From the NCBI GenBank assembly GCA_017880745.1, contig JADGRR010000091.1:1-9082 (forward strand): 9,082 nt of DNA, given 5' to 3'. The DNA is from Burkholderiales bacterium. GTDB lineage: Bacteria; Pseudomonadota; Gammaproteobacteria; Burkholderiales; SG8-39. Position numbers and translations under genes: made by a program. The stretch's first letter is position 1; every line of letters begins with the position of its first letter. This document shows positions 1 to 5,442 of the stretch, piece after piece. The notes beneath the pieces were generated by a model that did not search any database, had not been told where the DNA came from, and saw only the letters and a list, made by a program, of their open reading frames with translations.

Positions 1-659
1 ACGTTCACCACCATTCCGACCGAGAGGCCCGCGATCTGCTTCTGCGGCAGATAGAAGTCGATGTAAATGGGGTCGATGGTCTGCAGCGTCACGATCCTGT
101 CGCCGGGATTGAGAAACTGCCCGGGATTGACCGTGGTAATTCCAAGCTTGCCGGAGAACGGCGCGCGGATGGTTTTCTTCGCCACCGTTGCCGCCTGCTG
201 TGCCGCCAGCGCGCGCCTGCTTTTCAGATCCGCCGTGTCGCTGTCGACCTGGGCCTGGCTGACCGCCTGTGCTTCGAGCTGCACCTTGTCGCGCTCCAGA
301 ACGACCGCCGCCAGTTCGGCCGCCGCCTCGAACGAGCGCAACTGCGCAATATCCGAATCGGCGTTGAGCTGAATCAGCACGTCTCCCGCCTTCACCTCCT
401 GCCCGGACTTGAACTTGACCTCGCGCACCAGGCCGACAATTTCGGAGCTGATATCGACGCCGCGAACCGCGGAGAGCGTTCCCACCGCGGACAGCTCCGG
501 CTGCCATTCGAGCGCCTCGACCTTGACCGTCGAGATGGTCTGCGGGGCCGGCTTGGGGGAATTGGCGATCACCTGCCGGATGTGGAGATAGAAGCCAAGC
601 GCGAGCACAGCGACCAGCGCAAGGACGCACGCGAGCATGATGAGCATACGTTTAGTCAT
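1..659 (-). CDS. RND efflux periplasmic adaptor (HlyD/MFP family), partial at left edge
   Basis: This is the membrane-fusion subunit that links an inner-membrane pump to the outer-membrane channel. Only the first 219 residues are in the window. Residues 1-30 (MTKRMLIMLACVLALVAVLA...) form an N-terminal membrane anchor. A first lipoyl half follows at about 66-99 (GVDISSEIVGLVREV, then SGQEVKAGDVLIQL), then a single helical hairpin at about 102-160 rich in A, Q, E and K. The second lipoyl half is at about 161-195, with the signature IRAPFSGKLG and then NPGQFLNPGD, and the beta-barrel begins with DPIYIDFYLPQ. The short hairpin and the SAVGTL...RGVD pattern fit MexH-like adaptors of RND pumps. 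The ATG at 657-659 overlaps the end of the outer-membrane gene (ATGACTAA, 8 bp), so the two are probably translationally coupled. The pump gene is expected beyond the left edge. Substrate unknown. Confidence 0.9.
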   Translation of the reverse strand, partial: MTKRMLIMLACVLALVAVLALGFYLHIRQVIANSPKPAPQTISTVKVEALEWQPELSAVGTLSAVRGVDISSEIVGLVREVKFKSGQEVKAGDVLIQLNADSDIAQLRSFEAAAELAAVVLERDKVQLEAQAVSQAQVDSDTADLKSRRALAAQQAATVAKKTIRAPFSGKLGITTVNPGQFLNPGDRIVTLQTIDPIYIDFYLPQKQIAGLSVGMVVN

Positions 660-2148
660 GATTGGTTCCCGATATATCGGCCAGGGGTTCGCGGTTCCAC
701 CAGCCGCCACCGAGCGCCTGAAACAGCGCCGCGGTATCGGCATAGCGCGCAGCCTGCGCCTGCACCAGGCCGACGCGCGCCTGCTGGTAGGAGCGCTGCG
801 CATCGAGCAGGGCCAGATAGCTCACCGCGCCCAGCTGGTATTGCCGCGTCGCAAGGTCGAGCGACTCGCGCGCCAGCGATTCGGCATCGGCCTGCGCCGC
901 GAGCGCCGAGGCATCCAACTCCAGCGCGCGCAAGGCATCGGCGACGTTCTGAAATGCCGTCAGGACGGTCGCCCGGTACTGCGCTGCCGCCTGGTCGTAG
1001 GCCGCAATCGCAGCGCGGCGCCTGGCGGTCAAAGCACCGCCGTTGAAAATCGGCTGCAGCAACCCGGCCCCAACGCTCCAGATGCCGCTGCCGGGGCCGA
1101 ACAGCTTGCCGGCCTCCAATGCGGCCGAGCCGGCGCTGCCGCTAAGGGTGATCTGCGGATACAGGTTGGCTGTCGCAACGCCAACCTGCGCGCTGGCTTC
1201 ATGCAACAGCGCTTCGCTGGCTTGAATGTCGGGCCGCTGGCGCACCAGGGAGGACGGCAACGTGAGCGGAAGATCCTGCGGCAGCTGCAGGGAATCGAGT
1301 TGAAACTCGGGCATGCCCGATTCGCTGGGCAGCTTGCCGGCATAAACCGACAGTTGATGGCGCGTCTGGGCAAGAGACTTTTCCAGCGGTGGCAGGGTGG
1401 CGCGCGTTTGCGCCACCTGGGTGCGCTGAACCAGCACGGTAGATCGCGCAATCGCGCCTGCGGCGAACTGCTTCTCGATGATGGCCAACTGCCGCTCCTG
1501 TGCAGCGAGTACCTCGCGCGTCGCCTGGAGCTGCGCGCGCAAAGAGGCTTCCCTGATTGCGGTAGTGACCAGATTGGAGGTCAGCGCCAGATACGCCGCC
1601 TCCACCTGGAAACGCTGATAGCCGACTGCCGCGCGCAAGCCCTCTAGCTCCCGCCGCGATGCGCCGAACACGTCCAGCGTGTAAGACACGTTGACCGAGG
1701 CATTGTACAAAGTGAACAGGCTGCCTCCGGGTGCGACCGCCGAGCCCAGCGGAACGGTTTCGCGCGTAACACCCAATTGCCCGCCCACGTTCGGGTACAG
1801 CAGGGTGCCGGTCTGCGCGTTCAGCGTTTCCTGCGCCTGGCGCAGTGCTGCCTGGGCCGCAGCCAGGTTCGGACTCCGGGTCAGCGACGCGCGTATCAAA
1901 CGATCGAGCGCGTCGGAGTGAAAAACCAGCCACCACTGCGCCGGAATATCCTGTCCCGGGGAAAACCTCTGCGCCGCACCCGCTGCGCCAGGTGCTGCAA
2001 CGGTCTGTTGCGGCATCGGTGAGGGTGTGTAAGTGCCGCCATTGGCTGCGGCCGGCGCGTCGGGTGACTTGAAGTCAGGCCCGACGGCGCAGCTTGTCAG
2101 AGTCAATGCGGCTGTCAGCGCGACGCTCGTTCTTATTACATTCAACAC
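652..2148 (-). CDS. RND efflux outer-membrane lipoprotein, NodT/OprM family
   Basis: Outer-membrane channel (TolC-like) of a tripartite efflux pump, 498 aa, the usual family length. A lipoprotein signal peptide ends in lipobox LTSC with lipidated Cys20, followed by the family hallmark AVGPDF. Two OEP repeats are visible; the second begins near RPDIQASEALLHEA and GVATANLYPQITLSGSAG. The late helix carries LLDAQRSYQQAR, and the protein ends with ALGGGW and a short tail. I chose the GTG at 2146-2148 because it gives a compact signal peptide; the frame stays open to an ATG at 2235 but would add 29 hydrophilic residues before it. TTG at 2143-2145 is another option. The upstream ribosome site is weak (GGA). 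It is the first gene of the minus-strand operon that continues into the adaptor. A long open frame on the opposite strand is its shadow. Confidence 0.93.
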   Translation of the reverse strand: MLNVIRTSVALTAALTLTSCAVGPDFKSPDAPAAANGGTYTPSPMPQQTVAAPGAAGAAQRFSPGQDIPAQWWLVFHSDALDRLIRASLTRSPNLAAAQAALRQAQETLNAQTGTLLYPNVGGQLGVTRETVPLGSAVAPGGSLFTLYNASVNVSYTLDVFGASRRELEGLRAAVGYQRFQVEAAYLALTSNLVTTAIREASLRAQLQATREVLAAQERQLAIIEKQFAAGAIARSTVLVQRTQVAQTRATLPPLEKSLAQTRHQLSVYAGKLPSESGMPEFQLDSLQLPQDLPLTLPSSLVRQRPDIQASEALLHEASAQVGVATANLYPQITLSGSAGSAALEAGKLFGPGSGIWSVGAGLLQPIFNGGALTARRRAAIAAYDQAAAQYRATVLTAFQNVADALRALELDASALAAQADAESLARESLDLATRQYQLGAVSYLALLDAQRSYQQARVGLVQAQAARYADTAALFQALGGGWWNREPLADISGTNHD

Positions 2149-2241
2149 AGATGGTCCGCGGGCTTTACTTTCAATTGATTGATTCCCGGCTGGCCGCTCG
2201 AGGACGGGTACGCGCGGCTCACGCACGCAGCGCACCGATCA

Positions 2242-2409
2242 TCACCTTGCGCGCCAAACTACGGCAGCGCCGTTCGCTGCCGAGCGGCGTATTGTATCAA
2301 GCGCCGGCCAAGCATAGACGACGCCATCGCCGCCTGCCTGCCGCTCCACTTCGAGCGCCGGATCGGAGCCGATCAAGCGCACGCCGTACTGGCACTTTGC
2401 GCGTACCAT
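2242..2409 (-). CDS. possible small hypothetical protein (55 aa)
   Basis: I do not recognise this protein. It reads MVRAKCQYGVRLIGSDPALE, then VERQAGGDGVVYAWPALD, and ends in VVWRAR. There is no signal peptide or membrane segment. Support comes from an ATG at 2407-2409 preceded by AGGA with 6 nt spacing, a protein-like amino-acid mix and mostly G/C third codon positions. It lies 93 bp upstream of the efflux lipoprotein gene on the same strand, so it could lead that operon, and it diverges from the C1 peptidase gene. Its ribosome site lies inside one arm of the inverted repeat at 2416-2448. Against it: the frame is short, and chance frames of this length are common in GC-rich DNA. Confidence 0.4.
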   Translation of the reverse strand: MVRAKCQYGVRLIGSDPALEVERQAGGDGVVYAWPALDTIRRSAANGAAVVWRAR

Positions 2410-2415
2410 GTTGGT

Positions 2416-2448
2416 TCCTGCATGCGCTTTGCAGGCGCGCATGCAGGA
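2416..2448. repeat. perfect 12-bp inverted repeat between divergent genes
   Basis: Arms TCCTGCATGCGC (2416-2427) and GCGCATGCAGGA (2437-2448) are exact reverse complements, with a 9-nt gap. The element lies between the possible small minus-strand ORF (start 2409) and the C1 peptidase (start 2503). On a minus-strand transcript, the AGGA ribosome site of the small ORF would be the last bases of the 3' arm and would be paired. It has no T-tract, so it is not a typical intrinsic terminator. It could be an operator for a dimeric regulator or an RNA hairpin. The structure is certain; the role is inferred. Confidence 0.6.
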
Positions 2449-2502
2449 TTCCGTTCCGGGCACCGCGTGCTGCGGTCGCCTTAACCAGTGTAAGGAGGAT
2501 GC

Positions 2503-3279
2503 ATGGCTCTCAGGATTCAACAGATCAAACGCTACGGGTGGATTCCGGATCTGCCCGACCACCGCGACCACCTGTACGCTGCCCCGGTGGTGAATCTGGC
2601 GAAGCTTCCGGCAAAGGTGGACCTGCGCTCAAAGTGTCCGCCGGTCTACGATCAGGGACAACTCGGAAGCTGCACTGCCAATGCGATCGGCGCCGCCATC
2701 CAGTTCAACCGGATGAAGCAGAAGCGCAAGCCGAATTTCGTTCCCTCGCGCCTGTTCATTTACTATTGCGAGCGCGTCATCGAGGGTACGGTGAACTCGG
2801 ACAGCGGCGCCCAGATCCGCGACGGGATCAAGACCGTCGCGCACAACGGCGACTGCCCTGAGAAAGAATGGCCGTACGACGTCGAAAAGTTTACAGTCAA
2901 ACCCCTCCCCAAGTGCTACAAGGACGCTCTCAAATACAAGGCAGTGAGCTACCAACGGGTGGTGCAGGCGCTGTCACAACTCAAGGGATGCCTGGCGTCG
3001 GGCTTTCCGATCGTGTTCGGCTTCACGGTGTACGAGAGCTTCGAGAGCGCCGCGGTGGCCAGGACCGGCAAGATGCCGATGCCCTCACCGAGTGAGAAGT
3101 TGCTCGGCGGCCATGCCGTACTGGCAGTAGGTTATGACGACGCCTCGCAGCGCTTCATCGTGCGCAATTCCTGGGGCAAGGGCTGGGGTATGCAGGGCTA
3201 TTTCACCATGCCCTATGCCTACCTCACCGACGACAACCTCTCCGACGACCTCTGGACCATCCGCCTGGTGTCGGCGTAG
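2503..3279 (+). CDS. C1 (papain-like) family cysteine peptidase
   Basis: Cysteine endopeptidase of the papain fold, 258 aa. The catalytic set is complete: oxyanion Gln51 and nucleophile Cys57 in DQGQLGSCTANA (six residues apart, as Gln19 and Cys25 in papain), His204 in GGHAVLAVGYD, and Asn222 in VRNSWGKGWGMQGYF. The N-terminus carries YGWIPDLPDHRDHLY, a lead-in I associate with bacterial C1 peptidases that lack the long inhibitory propeptide of cathepsins. No signal peptide or membrane segment is visible, so a cytoplasmic location or non-classical export is likely. The start is set by a strong ribosome site, TAAGGAGGAT at 2491-2500. It converges on a chagasin-family inhibitor only 61 bp downstream, so its activity is probably restrained by that neighbour. 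The substrate cannot be inferred. Confidence 0.93.
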   Translation: MALRIQQIKRYGWIPDLPDHRDHLYAAPVVNLAKLPAKVDLRSKCPPVYDQGQLGSCTANAIGAAIQFNRMKQKRKPNFVPSRLFIYYCERVIEGTVNSDSGAQIRDGIKTVAHNGDCPEKEWPYDVEKFTVKPLPKCYKDALKYKAVSYQRVVQALSQLKGCLASGFPIVFGFTVYESFESAAVARTGKMPMPSPSEKLLGGHAVLAVGYDDASQRFIVRNSWGKGWGMQGYFTMPYAYLTDDNLSDDLWTIRLVSA

Positions 3280-3280
3280 C

Positions 3281-3336
3281 CGGGCACACGCTTGCGCCGG
3301 GGTGCCCGCCGCGCAGGCCGGGTGCTCCGCGGCACC
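3281..3336. terminator. possible stem-loops between convergent genes
   Basis: The 61-bp gap between the peptidase and inhibitor stops holds two stem-loops. One has arms CGGGCAC (3281-3287) and GTGCCCG (3302-3308) with a 14-nt loop. The other has GGTGC (3321-3325) and GCACC (3332-3336). Neither is followed by a clear T-run on either strand. A bidirectional terminator fits the convergent layout but is not proven. Confidence 0.3.
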
Positions 3337-3340
3337 TCGT

Positions 3341-3688
3341 TCACTTGGGGAGGACGGTCACAACAATGCGGAAGCTGCGCGACTGCGCGCCTTCGGACTC
3401 CCAGGACCGGCGGTACACCGCCCGTATTTCCGCTTTGCCCGCCTGCGCCGCTCGGAATGTCCAGTGGCGGCTGCCGCCCTTCCCGGGGGGGCCGACCGGC
3501 GCATCGAAGCGGTCCTGCGTCAGCGCGAAAGCGGGACCGCTGTCGCCGAGGTACCAGCGGTAACCGGTGGTTGGGTTCTCGGGGAGCGCAATTGCCAGAT
3601 CGCTTCCGAGGCTCACCCGAAACGCCCGGCCATCAGCCTGTTGGTCCAGTTGCAGGGTGGGTTCGTTCATTGGCACGGCGGACTCCAT
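3341..3688 (-). CDS. chagasin family (I42) cysteine peptidase inhibitor
   Basis: Tight-binding protein inhibitor of papain-family peptidases, 115 aa (chagasin itself is about 110). All three inhibitory loops can be read: NPTTGYRW at 38-45, the Gly-rich loop GPPGKGG at 66-72, and YRRSWE at 92-97 (the R-x-W loop). The immunoglobulin-like strand pattern ends in SFRIVVTVLPK. No signal peptide is visible, so it probably acts in the same compartment as the neighbouring leaderless C1 peptidase. I chose ATG 3686-3688; an in-frame ATG at 3668-3670 would give 109 aa and is equally possible. The frame is open further upstream (to 3913), but that extension is not protein-like. It is convergent with the peptidase, so the two genes have separate promoters. 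Confidence 0.88.
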   Translation of the reverse strand: MESAVPMNEPTLQLDQQADGRAFRVSLGSDLAIALPENPTTGYRWYLGDSGPAFALTQDRFDAPVGPPGKGGSRHWTFRAAQAGKAEIRAVYRRSWESEGAQSRSFRIVVTVLPK

Positions 3689-3832
3689 CGCGCTCACGCT
3701 TGGGCAAGGGCGCTGTCGAAGCAGAGCTTGCAGGTTCTGCGTCAGTTTAACCAAATGCACACGCGACGGGAGCAGCAAATCTGGAGTGCCCGGAAGCGGT
3801 TGCTGGCCAGAGTTGCTGATCGCGCAAATAGC

Positions 3833-3889
3833 TGGAAAAAAATCCCGATTGGGACTATTATAGCTTATAAGTCTATTATTGGACAATAA
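3833..3889 (+). promoter_or_regulatory. probable promoter/operator of the toxin-antitoxin operon
   Basis: This is a sharply AT-rich patch in otherwise GC-rich DNA just before the antitoxin gene. A sigma-70-type pair is possible: TGGAAA (3833-3838) and TATTAT (3856-3861) with a 17-bp spacer. Overlapping symmetric sites follow: palindrome CTTATAAG (3864-3871), direct repeats CTATTAT (3855-3861 and 3873-3879), and TTATTG-GA-CAATAA (3876-3889), which ends four bases before the start codon. Antitoxins of this class usually bind their own promoter, so these are candidate operator sites. The exact promoter boxes are inferred. Confidence 0.45.
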
Positions 3890-3892
3890 GCC

Positions 3893-4300
3893 ATGAAAAC
3901 CACCGCGCTGCAAGCCACAGTTCCTGTTGATCCCAGAGAAGTTTCTGCGCCGGCGTTACGCACGGTATGTCGAATCCTGGCTGCCTGGGGGCTTGGCAAT
4001 AAGGAGCAGATAAAACTTCTTGGCAGCCCTCCGAAATCCACGTTTTATCGCTGGAAACAGGCGGAAAACGTGGTGCTTTCTCGGGACACACTGGAACGAC
4101 TGTCGTACATTTTCGGGATCTACTCCGCGCTCCAGGTGTTGCTGCCCAGACCCGCTGCGGCGGACGCCTGGCTCAGAAAACCGAACGCGGCGCCGCTGTT
4201 CGGGGGACGCAGCGCGCTCGAGCGCATGCTTTCGGGCCAGGTTGCGGATCTCTACATCGTGCGCCAGTACCTGGACGCACAACGCGGCGGGTGGGCGTGA
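3893..4300 (+). CDS. Xre/MbcA/ParS family antitoxin
   Basis: Antitoxin of the MbcA/ParS class, 135 aa, which neutralises the RES-domain toxin encoded next. Residues 22-85 form the Xre-like helix-turn-helix part (LRTVCRILAAWGLGNKEQIK, then STFYRWK and LERLSYIFGIYSALQVLLP). Residues 90-135 form the toxin-binding ParS/DUF2384 part, with DAWLRKPNAAPLFGG and the C-terminal signature VRQYLDAQRGGWA. In known members this C-terminal part caps the toxin's active site. The ATG at 3893 has only a weak ribosome site (GGA at 3881-3883), and the upstream AT-rich dyads suggest autoregulation. Its TGA overlaps the toxin's GTG start (GTGA), which implies coupled translation. The protein looks full-length. Confidence 0.9.
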   Translation: MKTTALQATVPVDPREVSAPALRTVCRILAAWGLGNKEQIKLLGSPPKSTFYRWKQAENVVLSRDTLERLSYIFGIYSALQVLLPRPAAADAWLRKPNAAPLFGGRSALERMLSGQVADLYIVRQYLDAQRGGWA

Positions 4301-5028
4301 CGCCCGTCGTCCCCCAAGGGGACTTTCCCCTCAAGGGGGATCGAGACCTTCGGGGCGTTTCCAAAGTAGTTTGGAAACCGTGCTATCGGCTCGTCCCCAG
4401 TCACTTCCCGCCGATCGGCGTCTACGATCGCGTCGCCAATCCGGCAGATCTCGACGCCGTGTTCGCGGTCGAGAATCTGACCAACCCGCGCTTGCGGCAG
4501 GAAGCAGGAGACATCTCAATCGTTCCCCCCGGAGACCGGGTTTCGGGCCCGGGGACGACACCGATCATGGCGGCGTTTGCCCACTTGAATCCGGAAGGCA
4601 GCCGCTTCAGCGATGGGACTTACGGGGTGTATTACGCCGGGCGCTCGCTCGATACCGCAATTGCCGAGACCCGCTATCACCGGGCGCGATTTCTCGCGAT
4701 GACCAGGGAGGATCCGCTGGAGATAGACATGCGCACCTATCTCGCCGACCTTGACGGCGAACTGCACGACATTCGCGGTCGCGCTGACCTCACCGATGTT
4801 TATGACCGGGATAGCTACGCCGCCGGTCAAACGCTGGGTCGTGCGCTCAAAGCCATGAATTCCTACGGCATCGCATTCGACAGCGTGCGCCATGCCGGCG
4901 GAGAATGTGCCGGCGTATTTCGGCCGCCCGCCTTGTCGAACTGTATTCAGGGCCCGCACTTCGGCTATGTCTGGGACGGCACGCAAATTACGACCGTGTA
5001 CGAGAAGAAGCTATACGCAAATTATTGA
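4297..5028 (+). CDS. RES-domain toxin (NAD+ phosphorylase/ADP-ribosyl family)
   Basis: Toxin of the MbcT/ParT class, 243 aa. Characterised relatives attack NAD+ (MbcT phosphorolysis) or ADP-ribosylate a host enzyme (ParT); which applies here is unknown. The RES residues are present: Arg103 in GSRFSDG, Glu124 in TAIAETRYHR and Ser196 in AFDSVR, with Tyr112-Tyr113 in GVYYAG and the C-terminal FRPPALSNC and YVWDG. I chose GTG 4297 because it gives a 4-bp overlap with the antitoxin stop and GGCGG lies 6 nt upstream; GTG 4291 would add two residues. The first about 25 residues, before KPCYRLVPSHFPP where family similarity seems to begin, are encoded by palindrome-rich DNA and look like an acquired extension. 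No in-frame NTG start exists between 4300 and the domain. The rest appears intact. Confidence 0.88.
   Translation: MTPVVPQGDFPLKGDRDLRGVSKVVWKPCYRLVPSHFPPIGVYDRVANPADLDAVFAVENLTNPRLRQEAGDISIVPPGDRVSGPGTTPIMAAFAHLNPEGSRFSDGTYGVYYAGRSLDTAIAETRYHRARFLAMTREDPLEIDMRTYLADLDGELHDIRGRADLTDVYDRDSYAAGQTLGRALKAMNSYGIAFDSVRHAGGECAGVFRPPALSNCIQGPHFGYVWDGTQITTVYEKKLYANY
4310..4340. repeat. REP-like nested palindromes in the toxin 5' end
   Basis: Two small palindromes sit in tandem: TCCCC-CAA-GGGGA (4310-4322) and CCCCT-CA-AGGGG (4327-4338). They can also fold together, CCCCC (4311-4315) pairing GGGGG (4335-4339) and GGGGA (4318-4322) pairing TCCCC (4326-4330). From memory, CCCCTCAAGGGGG-type elements are dispersed between genes in many betaproteobacteria. 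Here the element is translated as part of the toxin N-terminus. Identity as a genomic repeat needs a genome-wide count. Confidence 0.5.
4357..4378. repeat. perfect 9-bp inverted repeat, 4-nt loop, in toxin 5' coding region
   Basis: GTTTCCAAA (4357-4365) and TTTGGAAAC (4370-4378) are exact reverse complements around GTAG. It directly follows the REP-like palindromes and marks the boundary where family-like toxin sequence begins. It may be the end of an inserted element or an RNA hairpin that tunes toxin translation. Confidence 0.5.
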
Positions 5029-5121
5029 TTGCGGCTGGAAGCGGCAGGCGTCGGCTCACTCCGGCGCTTCGGTTTCAATGCGCGATCGTCAACCAGGCAG
5101 TCCAGACAAGGAGCAAGAAAC

Positions 5122-5430
5122 ATGATTCACGTCGTTGCCGTCATCACCGCCAAGCCCGGCATGCGCGCCGCGATATTGCAGGCGTTCCATGCCAATGTCC
5201 CCGCGGTCAAAGCCGAACAGGGCTGCATCGAGTACGGCGCCGCCGTCGATTTCGAGGATGGTCCCAAGTTTCAAACGAAGTACGGCCCGGATACATTTCT
5301 CGCGCTCGAGAAATGGGAAAGCATGGACGCGTTGAAGGCGCATGCGGCCGCACCGCACATGGCGGCGTATGCGGCGAAGACGAAGGACATGATCGCAAGC
5401 CGGCTGATCCACATTCTCTCGCCGGCCTAG
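5122..5430 (+). CDS. antibiotic biosynthesis monooxygenase (ABM) domain / putative quinol monooxygenase
   Basis: Small ferredoxin-like alpha+beta dimeric protein, 102 aa, resembling YgiN-type quinol monooxygenases. The typical path is visible: strand MIHVVAVITAKPG, helix RAAILQAFHANVPAVKAEQ, GCIEYGAAVD, then FLALEKWESMDALKAHAAAPHM with Glu63, Trp65, His74 and His79, matching the E-x-W...aH...H pattern of the family. The ATG at 5122 is preceded by a strong AAGGAG (5108-5113) with 8 nt spacing; the frame is open upstream to 5029, but that part is not family-like. It follows the toxin by 93 bp, in which I see no clear promoter or terminator, and converges on the C45-type gene with only 12 bp between stops. 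The substrate is unknown; such proteins often act in quinone or aromatic-compound metabolism. Confidence 0.85.
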   Translation: MIHVVAVITAKPGMRAAILQAFHANVPAVKAEQGCIEYGAAVDFEDGPKFQTKYGPDTFLALEKWESMDALKAHAAAPHMAAYAAKTKDMIASRLIHILSPA

Positions 5431-5442
5431 GCGAGCGCGGCC

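Noticed and set aside
637..1647. 336-codon plus-strand open frame
   Set aside because: It is antisense to the NodT-type lipoprotein, whose signatures are unambiguous, and its own translation is low-complexity.
2287..2305. TACAAT-like -10 on the minus strand upstream of the efflux lipoprotein gene
   Set aside because: No acceptable -35 at 16-18 bp, and it falls within the possible small ORF; too weak to list as a promoter.
2389..2400. TGGCAC followed by TTTGC, a second sigma-54-like site
   Set aside because: The two elements are adjacent rather than separated so that GG and GC are 10 bp apart; the spacing is wrong.
3671..3685. TGGCACG on the plus strand
   Set aside because: There is no GC at the -12 position and no plus-strand gene in the right place.
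3134..3889. 251-codon plus-strand frame spanning peptidase end, inhibitor and the antitoxin promoter
   Set aside because: It overlaps two well-supported genes, and its translation lacks any recognisable domain.
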